Source: Candidatus Woesearchaeota archaeon (lineage in GTDB: Archaea > Nanobdellota > Nanobdellia > Woesearchaeales > WJIZ01). Taken from it: a stretch of DNA of 9,201 nucleotides. The first letter of the stretch is position 1. The number at the start of each line of letters is the position of its first letter. This document shows positions 1-5,468 of this stretch, one piece after another. Position numbers and translations under genes: made by a program. The notes under the pieces were generated by a model. That model saw only the letters and a program-made list of their open reading frames with translations. It ran no database searches and was not told the DNA's origin. Where the stretch lies: assembly GCA_018303575.1 (NCBI GenBank), contig JAGVXW010000023.1:1-9201 (forward strand), given 5' to 3'.

Positions 1-77
1 ATCCAGTTGTTGCGGGTGTCGCCTGCTGCGCGGGCGAAAGGTTTATTACCAGAGCTCACACTATTGTTTTCTAACAT
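1..77 (-). CDS. 5' fragment of an unidentified gene (first 25 codons)
   Basis: An ATG at 77-75 opens a reading frame that runs off the left edge without a stop. The visible N-terminus reads MLENNSVSSGNKPFARAAGD, followed by TRNNW. The start is supported by a Shine-Dalgarno-like GGAG at 87-84 on the minus strand, six bases before the ATG. I do not recognise the protein; the visible part is polar, without a signal peptide or membrane segment. It is divergent from the methyltransferase gene. Its leader would contain the nested hairpin at 85-134, whose outer stem includes the GGAG. An A/T-rich box near 148-156 lies at a suitable distance upstream. The start codon and ribosome binding site are seen directly; that this is a real gene is inferred from them and from the open frame. 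Confidence 0.5.
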   Translation of the reverse strand, partial: MLENNSVSSGNKPFARAAGDTRNNW

Positions 78-84
78 TTTGTTC

Positions 85-134
85 TCCGGAGCGCTCCCTT
101 ATGGGCGGGGCTTCGCCCCGCCGCGCGCTCCGGA
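85..134. repeat. nested inverted repeat forming a strong GC-rich hairpin
   Basis: The outer arms TCCGGAGCGC (85-94) and GCGCTCCGGA (125-134) are perfect 10-base complements. Inside them, GGCGGGGC (104-111) and GCCCCGCC (115-122) form a perfect 8-base stem with a 3-base loop. On the minus strand the structure lies in the expected leader of the gene starting at 77, and its outer stem covers most of that gene's GGAG ribosome binding site. It could control translation, or be an intergenic repeat element. No T-run follows it in either direction, so it does not look like an intrinsic terminator. Confidence 0.7.
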
Positions 135-147
135 CACTCTTGCGAGA

Positions 148-156
148 GATTTATAG
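148..156. promoter_or_regulatory. possible bidirectional TATA-like box
   Basis: ATTTATAG on the plus strand reads CTATAAAT on the minus strand, so it resembles an archaeal TATA box both ways. With the usual 25-30 base spacing, minus-strand transcription would start near 124-128, at the base of the inner hairpin and about 50 bases before the ATG at 77. Plus-strand transcription would start near 178, about 70 bases before the methyltransferase GTG. No purine-rich BRE is clear on either side, so the assignment rests on position and composition only. Confidence 0.35.
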
Positions 157-246
157 AAAAAGATTGCGGCGGCCTTTCACCCCCGGGTCCTCTTTAACCG
201 GACCACGGGGTACTCCCGGCCGCACATAGAAAAGACCCTTGATGGC

Positions 247-1083
247 GTGCTCCAAGCAGTCGGCGTGGACAGTCCTAATGGATTCACGCGAAGGATTCTT
301 GCCGAAGCCAAAGTGAGGGCTGACTTGGGCACCTATGAGAGTTCGGTGCATGATCTGCTCGAAGAGTGGGGCGTTCAGGTCGGCCCTGCCTTCGGATCAC
401 GGGCTGAGCTTATTGTCGCCCAAATCCTGCCCTATGTCCGGGGGTCCAACGTATCTGACTTGGGCTGTGGCGACGGCAGGGTCGGAAATCTCCTTGACGG
501 GCATGGTCTTGAAGTGCGGCTTTTTGACATCTATGAACACCCTGACGCGCAAGGCCATGGGCTTCCCTTCTTTCTCCCCAAAGAATCTGGGAGACTTCCT
601 TTTGCTGACGACTCTTTTGATACCTCCTTACTCCTCACGGTTTACCATCATGCGGATGATCCTCGCCAACTCATGGACGAGGCTCGAAGGGTAACTCTGC
701 CGGGCGGACGGATTGTTGTCATTGAATCTGTTTATGGTGTAACCCCAAAAGATAAGACGCCAGAGGCACATGAAATGGACTTCCTTGCCCTCTCTCCCGA
801 GCAGCAGAGGCTCGCCGGAATCTTTTTCGACCATTTCTACAACCGCATCCTGCATTACAGCGAGATTGCGGCGGACAAGGTTCCGGTGCCGTTCAATTTC
901 CAGTCACCGGAAGGCTGGAAAGCACTTCACGAGGCGCGGGGAATGAAGCAAACTGAGCTTGTTCACTTGGGAATCGACCAGAAGACTGTGCCGGAATATC
1001 ACACCCTGCATGTGTTTGAAGTTTCTAAGCCAAGTAGCAGAAATGAAGTCATAATCTCTAAGAATTCTGCTCTGTTTCTCTGA
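247..1083 (+). CDS. class I SAM-dependent methyltransferase (Methyltransf_11-like), target unknown
   Basis: This is a soluble protein of 278 residues from the GTG at 247, with a Rossmann-type methyltransferase fold. The SAM-binding motif I, VSDLGCGDG, is at residues 69-77. The acidic residue ending the second strand is D94 (RLFDIYEH). LPFADDSFD at 117-125 is the usual motif before the fourth strand, followed by an HH pair at 134-135 and PGGRIVVIE after it. The fold ends with the strand YHTLHVFEV near 258; the last ~20 residues look like an unconserved tail. The substrate cannot be told. The start is uncertain: the frame is open back to 157 with coding-like codons but no ATG, GTG or TTG, and the GTG at 247 has no clear Shine-Dalgarno. 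The gene stands alone and converges with the toxin-antitoxin pair. Confidence 0.8.
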   Translation: MLQAVGVDSPNGFTRRILAEAKVRADLGTYESSVHDLLEEWGVQVGPAFGSRAELIVAQILPYVRGSNVSDLGCGDGRVGNLLDGHGLEVRLFDIYEHPDAQGHGLPFFLPKESGRLPFADDSFDTSLLLTVYHHADDPRQLMDEARRVTLPGGRIVVIESVYGVTPKDKTPEAHEMDFLALSPEQQRLAGIFFDHFYNRILHYSEIAADKVPVPFNFQSPEGWKALHEARGMKQTELVHLGIDQKTVPEYHTLHVFEVSKPSSRNEVIISKNSALFL

Positions 1084-1086
1084 ATA

Positions 1087-1166
1087 GCAACTGCGATTTC
1101 ATGAAAGAGTAGAAACCTGAGTTTCTCGAACCCACGGAAAATCGCTCTGCAGGCGATCGCAGTTGC
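1087..1166. repeat. 80-base inverted-repeat structure between convergent genes
   Basis: GCAACTGCGAT (1087-1097) is an exact reverse complement of ATCGCAGTTGC (1156-1166). The interior has two further hairpins: AGAAAC-CTGA-GTTTCT (1111-1126) and ATCGC-TCTGCAG-GCGAT (1141-1157). The last shares two bases with the outer arm, so the two pairings compete at their edge. The element starts four bases after the methyltransferase stop and ends about 60 bases from the toxin stop. It may end or protect one of the convergent transcripts, or be a small structured RNA or miniature repeat. There is no T-run. No RNA family is recognised. Confidence 0.55.
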
Positions 1167-1227
1167 CGCTGTGCCACGCTCCCATGACTCAGAGTGCCGA
1201 AAAGGTATTTAAGGGTTATGATGACGA

Positions 1228-1497
1228 TTAGTAAACTTCATCATGATGCCCGTAGTCGAGAACCCGCACAATCTTCCTTCTTTCATCGATCTCATAGACG
1301 AGGACAAATGATTTGTCGATATGAACCCGATACGCTCCACGCAAATCTCCCCTCAAGGGCTTGTAATGTGTGGGGTTGCGCCGCACTTCCTGCAGCTTCT
1401 TAAAGATGATTTCCAGCTGTTTCCGGTTTCTTTTTGCGAGCCTAGTGAACAGCTTATCGATATGCGACGGGATCTCAAGCCCGTATTCCATGCTCAC
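1228..1497 (-). CDS. RelE/YafQ-family type II toxin (predicted mRNA interferase)
   Basis: This 89-residue basic protein is the usual size for the RelE/ParE superfamily, whose RelE-type members cut mRNA on the ribosome. An N-terminal helical half (residues 11-41) is rich in Lys and Arg. The core PLRGDLRGAYRVHI (47-60), the strand SFVLVYEI (63-70) and the C-terminal YGHHDEVY (82-89) match the family. H84, H85 and D86 lie where YafQ- and RelE-like toxins carry catalytic residues. The predicted start is GTG at 1497-1495, which overlaps the antitoxin TGA by four bases; an ATG two codons further in (1491-1489) is a possible alternative. Co-translation with the upstream antitoxin is the standard arrangement. 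Whether it is an mRNA interferase or a ParE-type gyrase poison is not settled by sequence, though the C-terminus favours the former. Confidence 0.85.
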   Translation of the reverse strand: MSMEYGLEIPSHIDKLFTRLAKRNRKQLEIIFKKLQEVRRNPTHYKPLRGDLRGAYRVHIDKSFVLVYEIDERRKIVRVLDYGHHDEVY

Positions 1498-1715
1498 AAC
1501 CCATATCGCTTCGCGAAATCGTCCACCCGTATAAACTTCCCTTTCCTGATACGATCCAGCTTCTCCAGATATTCCTTACGAGCTATCGGCTCCTCTTCTA
1601 CCATTGCCTGCATAAACCTTTCAACTTGCTTGCTCATGCTCATTCCTTGCTCTTTACAGATAGCGGAAAACTTTTGATAGACTGCTTGCTCAACATTGAA
1701 CGTTTTTAGGGTCAT
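1494..1715 (-). CDS. ribbon-helix-helix antitoxin of the RelE-type pair
   Basis: This 73-residue protein begins with a strand-helix-helix pattern typical of RHH antitoxins: the strand LKTFNV (3-8), a first helix around 10-23, a turn at QGMSMS (23-28), and a second helix KQVERFMQAMVE (29-40). The charged C-terminal half (41-73, ending DDFAKRYGL) would wrap the toxin. The ATG at 1715-1713 is preceded by AAGGTG (1726-1721) with a five-base gap, a good ribosome binding site. It is the first gene of the pair; its TGA overlaps the toxin GTG. The dimer should neutralise the toxin and bind the palindrome at 1734-1753 to repress its own transcript. The RHH call is from pattern, not from a profile search. 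Confidence 0.8.
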   Translation of the reverse strand: MTLKTFNVEQAVYQKFSAICKEQGMSMSKQVERFMQAMVEEEPIARKEYLEKLDRIRKGKFIRVDDFAKRYGL

Positions 1716-1733
1716 GTTTTCACCTTGCGTAAT

Positions 1734-1753
1734 GTTAAATAAGATTATTTAAC
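1734..1753. promoter_or_regulatory. perfect palindrome, probable toxin-antitoxin operator
   Basis: GTTAAATAAGATTATTTAAC is a perfect inverted repeat with 9-base arms and a 2-base centre. It lies 18 bases upstream of the antitoxin ATG, between the TATA-like box and the expected transcription start, which is where an RHH antitoxin would block initiation. A related half-site (TTTATTTAAA, 1754-1763) follows directly. It also lies in the region shared with the divergent thiamine operon, so a role for ThiR cannot be excluded, though it is about 55 bases upstream of that operon's TATA box. Confidence 0.6.
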
Positions 1754-1755
1754 TT

Positions 1756-1763
1756 TATTTAAA
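1756..1763 (-). promoter_or_regulatory. TATA-like box for the toxin-antitoxin operon
   Basis: The minus strand reads TTTAAATA here. Archaeal spacing would place the transcription start near 1734, giving a leader of roughly 18 bases that holds the AAGGTG ribosome binding site. The probable operator lies immediately downstream. Confidence 0.5.
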
Positions 1764-1807
1764 TCTTTCCTTTTTATGGGAGCGAGCAGTTTGCTTCGTC
1801 CGCAAAT

Positions 1808-1815
1808 CTTATAAA
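1808..1815 (+). promoter_or_regulatory. TATA-like promoter of the thiamine operon, with candidate operator
   Basis: CTTATAAA is close to the archaeal TATA consensus. The expected start is near 1836-1840, only 5-9 bases before the thiR ATG at 1845, so the transcript would be nearly leaderless. AGAGGG (1835-1840) could act as a short ribosome binding site if transcribed. The box overlaps a small inverted repeat, ATAAA-TCC-TTTAT (1811-1823), and is preceded by TTTGC-N7-GCAAA (1790-1806). Either could be the site where ThiR represses its own operon. The short leader leaves no room for a thiamine riboswitch. Confidence 0.6.
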
Positions 1816-1844
1816 TCCTTTATGCTTTCTTATCAGAGGGTTAT

Positions 1845-2561
1845 ATGCTCGAGACGTGTTGGGTGGTGCCGGAGAAGAGCGCAGCGGTGAAGGCCGCGCT
1901 GGCGAGGAAGCTCAGGAAGAAAGGGTACACACAGAGACAGATCGCCGAGGCTCTTGAGATCACGCAGCCGAGCGTCAGCGCTTACTTAAAAAAGAGGGGG
2001 GGCGATTCGGGTCTCATTGACTCCCTGCCTGAGGGGAAGGTGCATTTCTCGACGCTTATTACAACGAAGAAAATTGAAGGCAAATTCTCGCTCGCTACGC
2101 CCGAGCATCTGCTGACGAATGAAAAGAGAGAGATTCTTGATGAGCTGCACCAGGCCGCAGATTTGTTGAAGGGAAAAGACCTCTCATCTCTTCTTCCAAA
2201 GGTGAAAGTCAACTTCGCGATGGCTGTTAAAGGCGCAAAAGGCAAGGGAGAGGTGGCTGCTTTTCCATCAGGGCTTGTGTTTGCAAAGGGAAAGTTGGTC
2301 GCATTTTCAGAGCCGGAATTCGGGGCGAGCGGCCACCTCTCACAAATCCTTCTGTATGTCAAGGCGCGGAATCCGCAGATCGGGGCGGTCATGAATCTCA
2401 AGTTCGAAAAGAGGGGGGCAAGACTTGACGAGAACTATCAGGTAAAGAAAGGGAGGCTTGAGAATTTCGTCCACCATCCGGGCGGGTTTGGCATCGAGCC
2501 CGCGCTCTATGTCTTCGGAAAAGACGCTATTGATGTCGCAAGGAAGGTGCTCTCCTTATGA
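1845..2561 (+). CDS. thiR: ThiR-type transcriptional repressor of thiamine synthesis (HTH + ThiN domain)
   Basis: This 238-residue protein has two parts. Residues 12-51 form a helix-turn-helix (GYTQRQIAEALEITQPSVSAYLKK). Residues ~118-238 form a ThiN domain, with FPSGLVFAKGKLVAF (140-154), EPEFGASGHLSQILL (156-170), MNLKFE (183-188) and HHPGGFGIEP (210-219). In archaeal ThiDN enzymes ThiN makes thiamine monophosphate; in ThiR proteins it is non-catalytic and serves as the sensor of a repressor. The GFGIEP form and the short segment (only ~23 residues) between the MNLKF and HHPGGFG motifs fit ThiR. A separate thiE in the same operon also makes catalysis by this domain unnecessary. The histidine motif is kept, while the usual Arg in the NIRY-like motif is Lys186. 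It is the first gene, so autoregulation is likely. Its TGA overlaps the thiF ATG by four bases. Confidence 0.88.
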   Translation: MLETCWVVPEKSAAVKAALARKLRKKGYTQRQIAEALEITQPSVSAYLKKRGGDSGLIDSLPEGKVHFSTLITTKKIEGKFSLATPEHLLTNEKREILDELHQAADLLKGKDLSSLLPKVKVNFAMAVKGAKGKGEVAAFPSGLVFAKGKLVAFSEPEFGASGHLSQILLYVKARNPQIGAVMNLKFEKRGARLDENYQVKKGRLENFVHHPGGFGIEPALYVFGKDAIDVARKVLSL

Positions 2562-3505
2562 GATACAGCCGACAGGAACTCGTGATCGGGAAGGAATGGC
2601 AGAAGAAGCTCTCCAAAAGCTCCGTCGCTATCCTCGGAGTTGGGGCGCTGGGGACTGTGGCTTCCGAATTGCTCGCGAGAGCCGGAGTCGGCAAGTTGCT
2701 TCTTATCGACCGGGATGTTGTCGAAGAGACCAATCTCCAAAGGCAGACCCTTTTTTCAGAGAAAGATGTAGGGATTCCAAAAGCTGAGGCCGCTGCCAAA
2801 AGATTGCGTGGAATTAATTCTCAAATAAAAATAATCTCAAGGGTCGCTGACGTCAACCACAGAACAATCGGCTCTTTACTCGCTTCCTCAGATTTGATAT
2901 TGGACTGCACCGACAACCTCTCTACCCGGTTTCTCCTTAATGAGTATGCGAAGAAAAATAAGAAATTCTGGATTCACGGCGGCGCGATACGAGAAGAAGG
3001 GAATGTCATGCTCGTTTCGCCCTCAGCGCCCTGCTTCCGGTGCACGTTCGGTGAGGCGAAAAATCTGGAAACCTGCGATACTGTAGGGGTTCTTGGAACG
3101 GTGACTGCAATGATCGGCGCGCTGCAGGCGCATCTCGCGATCCAGTTCTTGATCGGGAAGAAAATTTCGCAGGAGCTGGTTCATGTCACTTTATCTCCTT
3201 TAAGAGTTTCCAGAATCCAGACGAAAAAGAATCCTTTGTGCGCGGTGTGCCGGGGAAGATATGATTATCTCGACGGCAAGAAAGAACCGCGCATCCTTAC
3301 GTATGGCTGTTCGGGGATGTTTCATTTCTTCCTTGATACAATCGATTTGCATGCGGTACAAAGAAAATTGCAAAGGATAGGAGAAGTGCGGACATCGAAA
3401 GACGCGCTCTTCTTCCAGAACCTCACGATCTTCAGGAGCGGAAAAGTGCTGGTGAAAGTGAACCATGAGCGGGAAGCAAAAGCGGCCATCGCCAAATACC
3501 TTTGA
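2558..3505 (+). CDS. thiF: ThiF, E1-like adenylyltransferase for the sulfur carrier ThiS
   Basis: Using ATP, it adenylates the C-terminal glycine of ThiS so that it can receive sulfur. The nucleotide-binding GVGALG is at residues 27-32, followed by D51, N59LQRQ63 and K75 of the ATP site, and D116 with DN 119-120. Two zinc-binding CxxC pairs are at 159/162 and 228/231. C173, before GVLG, sits where ThiF-type enzymes have the cysteine that can link to the carrier. Residues ~232-315 form an extra C-terminal domain like that seen in longer HesA/MoeB/ThiF proteins, so it is longer than the ~250-residue E. coli ThiF. MoeB- or UbaA-type roles use similar proteins, but thiS and thiG nearby favour ThiF. 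AAGGTG (2544-2549) is a good ribosome binding site. The 3' end overlaps thiO by 41 bases. Confidence 0.88.
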   Translation: MRYSRQELVIGKEWQKKLSKSSVAILGVGALGTVASELLARAGVGKLLLIDRDVVEETNLQRQTLFSEKDVGIPKAEAAAKRLRGINSQIKIISRVADVNHRTIGSLLASSDLILDCTDNLSTRFLLNEYAKKNKKFWIHGGAIREEGNVMLVSPSAPCFRCTFGEAKNLETCDTVGVLGTVTAMIGALQAHLAIQFLIGKKISQELVHVTLSPLRVSRIQTKKNPLCAVCRGRYDYLDGKKEPRILTYGCSGMFHFFLDTIDLHAVQRKLQRIGEVRTSKDALFFQNLTIFRSGKVLVKVNHEREAKAAIAKYL

Positions 3506-4514
3506 CGCGGTCATCGTCGGGTGCGGGATCATCGGATTAAGCATAGCTTTGGCCCTCAAGCAGAGAGGCAAGAAAGTGATTGTGATCGATCGCGGAACAC
3601 AAGAAGCGAGCTGGGCGGCGGGAGGCATGCTGAGGCCGCTGACGGAAAGCGAATCACCGGAGTTCCTCTCCTTATGCCTCGAGTCCGCAGCGCTCTATCC
3701 TGCCTATGTCAAGGAAGTGGAGCGCCTTTCTGGCATGGACGTTGAATATGACACGACGGGAAGCCTGCTGATCGCCCTCAATGAGCAGGAATGGACGGAA
3801 CTGAAACAGAAGCATGCGCTGGCCCAACAGCAGGGGATCGCTTCGCGACTCCTCGACGAGCAGGCGGCGCAGAAACGCGAGCCTGCCCTGGGGCGCGTGA
3901 CAGGGGCGCTCTTCATGCCGAGTGACGTGCAGCTCAACAACCAAAAGCTGATGGAGGCCCTGAACACGATCCTGAAAAATGAGATTGTCGTGGGCGACGT
4001 GAAAAAGATAGGAGAACACTCCGTTGAAACAGAAAGGGAATCTTTTACAGCAGATGCGGTTATCGTCTGCGCCGGCGCGTGGACAGACGCGCTTGTTCCC
4101 CTTGGAGTCGCACCAAGGCTCGGCGAGATGGTAAGATGCAGGATGGCAAAAACGCTCAGGCACATCATCAGCCGGCACCCCACCTACCTGATCCCGCGCA
4201 AGGACGGCACGCTAATCATCGGCTCAACGGTAAAAGACGAGGGATTCGAGAAAAGGGTTTCAGCGAGAAGCGTTGAAAAATTGCGTGAAGACGCCGACCT
4301 CCTCGTTCCTCGCATCAAAGGATGGCCGCTTGTCGAGACTTGGGCCGGATTCCGGCCGTATCGGGAACAAGGGCTGATGATTGGGAAGCGGGATGGCGTC
4401 TATGTCGCTGCGGGCCACTTCAGGAACGGCATCTTGCTCGCGCCTGTTACAGCGAAGATAATCTCTGAGGCGATCTGCGATGGCTCCTCGCGCTCTTTCG
4501 GGGTGCCAGGATGA
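3465..4514 (+). CDS. thiO: ThiO, FAD-dependent glycine oxidase
   Basis: It oxidises glycine to the imine (dehydroglycine) that ThiG needs, using FAD and, in known enzymes, O2. The 349 residues fit the family (~370). The FAD-binding GCGIIG is at 19-24 with the acidic residue D42 ending the second strand. SWAAGGMLRP (49-58) is the ThiO/DAO signature. The substrate-side GFRPYREQG contains R297, and GHFRNGILLAP starts at 317, both typical of ThiO C-termini. The ATG at 3465 lies inside thiF; no other in-frame start precedes the FAD motif, so the 41-base overlap is probably real. Its only ribosome binding site candidate is a weak GGTG (3451-3454). Other amine oxidases of the DAO family look similar; the operon makes ThiO the best reading. 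Confidence 0.88.
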   Translation: MSGKQKRPSPNTFDAVIVGCGIIGLSIALALKQRGKKVIVIDRGTQEASWAAGGMLRPLTESESPEFLSLCLESAALYPAYVKEVERLSGMDVEYDTTGSLLIALNEQEWTELKQKHALAQQQGIASRLLDEQAAQKREPALGRVTGALFMPSDVQLNNQKLMEALNTILKNEIVVGDVKKIGEHSVETERESFTADAVIVCAGAWTDALVPLGVAPRLGEMVRCRMAKTLRHIISRHPTYLIPRKDGTLIIGSTVKDEGFEKRVSARSVEKLREDADLLVPRIKGWPLVETWAGFRPYREQGLMIGKRDGVYVAAGHFRNGILLAPVTAKIISEAICDGSSRSFGVPG

Positions 4515-4708
4515 AGCTCAGGATCAATGGGGAAGAACGTACGCTCGCCGCAAAGACGGTCGCTGATGTCATCGATCATCTTCAATTGAAGCCCGAGCAG
4601 GTTGTCGTCGAGCTGAACAAAAATATTGTCAAAAGAGAGGAGTATGGGAAAACAGACGTCAAAGATGGGGACACGCTGGAGATCGTGACCCTTGTGGGAG
4701 GCGGATAG
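4511..4708 (+). CDS. thiS: ThiS, ubiquitin-like sulfur carrier
   Basis: This small ubiquitin-fold protein of 65 residues carries sulfur as a thiocarboxylate on its C-terminal glycine and donates it to ThiG. It starts MKLRINGEERTL, has the middle QVVVELNKNIVKREEY typical of ThiS, and ends LVGGG, with the required terminal Gly-Gly. ThiF is the expected activating enzyme. The ATG overlaps the thiO TGA by four bases, and GGGGTG (4500-4505) is its ribosome binding site. The codons for the final glycines contain the ribosome binding site of thiG. Confidence 0.93.
   Translation: MKLRINGEERTLAAKTVADVIDHLQLKPEQVVVELNKNIVKREEYGKTDVKDGDTLEIVTLVGGG
4697..4701 (+). promoter_or_regulatory. thiG ribosome binding site inside the thiS glycine-tail codons
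   Basis: GGAGG lies within the GGA-GGC-GGA codons of the ThiS tail, eight bases before the ATG at 4710. It decides the thiG start: a TTG at 4692 in the same frame would add six residues, but it lies upstream of this site, has no ribosome binding site of its own and adds nothing conserved. Confidence 0.75.
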
Positions 4709-4709
4709 C

Positions 4710-5468
4710 ATGCTAAAGATAGGGGACATCACACTGAAGAGCAGGCTGATTGTTGGCACGGGCAAATATGAGAATTTCGATATCATGCGAAAGGCGATCG
4801 AGGCCTCTGACGCGGATTGCGTTACGGTGGCGATACGGCGGGTAAATCTCGAGGATAAGAAGGAGAACTTGCTTGAGCATCTGCCAAAAAATATCACTTT
4901 GCTCCCCAACACCGCTGGTTGCTTTACTGCCGAAGAAGCCATCCGGACAGCGCGGCTGGCACGCGAAGTCTGCAGAACTCCACTCATCAAGCTCGAGGTC
5001 ATCGGCGACAAGAGGACGCTCATGCCCGACACGGGAGAGACGTTGAGGGCGACGCAAGTCCTTGTAAAGGAAGGGTTCACGGTGATGGCTTACACAAATG
5101 ACGACATCGTGATGGCGAAGAAGCTGGAGGAAGCGGGCGCTGCGGCCGTCATGCCTTTGGGAGCGCCGATCGGGACCGGCCAGGGCATCCTCAACAGGCT
5201 GAACCTGCAGCTCATCATGGAGGAAGCGAAGGTGCCGATCATTGTTGACGCCGGCGTTGGAACGACTTCGGATGTTACGGTTGCTTTTGAACTTGGGGCT
5301 GATGGGGTTTTGCTCAACACCGCAATCGCCGGCGCCAAAGACCCGGTGAAGATGGCTCATGCGATGAAGCTGGCGGCTGAGGCAGGAAGACTGGCGTTCG
5401 AAGCTGGAAGGATACCTAAGAAAAGGTACGCGACGGCCAGCTCACCTGAACAGGGGCTGGTCCAATGA
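4710..5468 (+). CDS. thiG: ThiG, thiazole synthase
   Basis: It condenses deoxyxylulose 5-phosphate, dehydroglycine and ThiS-borne sulfur into the thiazole phosphate of thiamine. From the ATG at 4710 it has 252 residues, a normal length. It is a (beta/alpha)8 barrel with LIVGTGKY at 13-20, the Schiff-base lysine K94 in LIKLEVIGD (92-100), the phosphate-binding region MPLGAPIGTGQG (148-159) and VDAGVGTTSD (179-188). It begins one base after the thiS stop and its TGA overlaps the thiE ATG, so it sits exactly beside its sulfur donor. All signature motifs look intact. ThiG is widespread in bacteria; most archaea make the thiazole with a Thi4-type enzyme, so the gene may have been acquired by transfer. 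Confidence 0.95.
   Translation: MLKIGDITLKSRLIVGTGKYENFDIMRKAIEASDADCVTVAIRRVNLEDKKENLLEHLPKNITLLPNTAGCFTAEEAIRTARLAREVCRTPLIKLEVIGDKRTLMPDTGETLRATQVLVKEGFTVMAYTNDDIVMAKKLEEAGAAAVMPLGAPIGTGQGILNRLNLQLIMEEAKVPIIVDAGVGTTSDVTVAFELGADGVLLNTAIAGAKDPVKMAHAMKLAAEAGRLAFEAGRIPKKRYATASSPEQGLVQ

Noticed and set aside
85..134. Intrinsic terminator
   Set aside because: No T-run follows the hairpin on either strand, and it lies between divergent genes rather than after one.
118..238. ThiR residues 118-238 as a second active thiamine-phosphate synthase
   Set aside because: The segment between motifs is shortened, the NIRY-like Arg is Lys, and an intact ThiE is encoded in the same operon. (Positions here are residues of the protein encoded at 1845-2561.)
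1153..1160. GCGATCGC as a cyanobacterial HIP1 repeat
   Set aside because: It is explained by the overlapping hairpin arms there, I noticed no dispersed copies, and nothing else suggests a cyanobacterium.
1087..1166. tRNA or tRNA fragment
   Set aside because: No acceptor, anticodon or T-arm pattern fits, despite a stretch resembling CGAACCC.
1716..1844. Thiamine diphosphate riboswitch ahead of the operon
   Set aside because: The expected leader is under ten bases and no CUGAGA or ACCUGAU-type core is found; the CCTGAG near 1116 is inside the unrelated inverted-repeat element.
4692..4709. TTG start for ThiG six codons upstream
   Set aside because: It lies upstream of the GGAGG site, adds no conserved residues, and the ATG at 4710 has ideal spacing.
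4400..5360. Long antisense open frames opposite thiO-thiS-thiG (for example 4400-5080 and 4713-5360, minus)
   Set aside because: They mirror strongly conserved genes, have unremarkable compositions and show no ribosome binding site or family motif; the same holds for long frames opposite the symporter.
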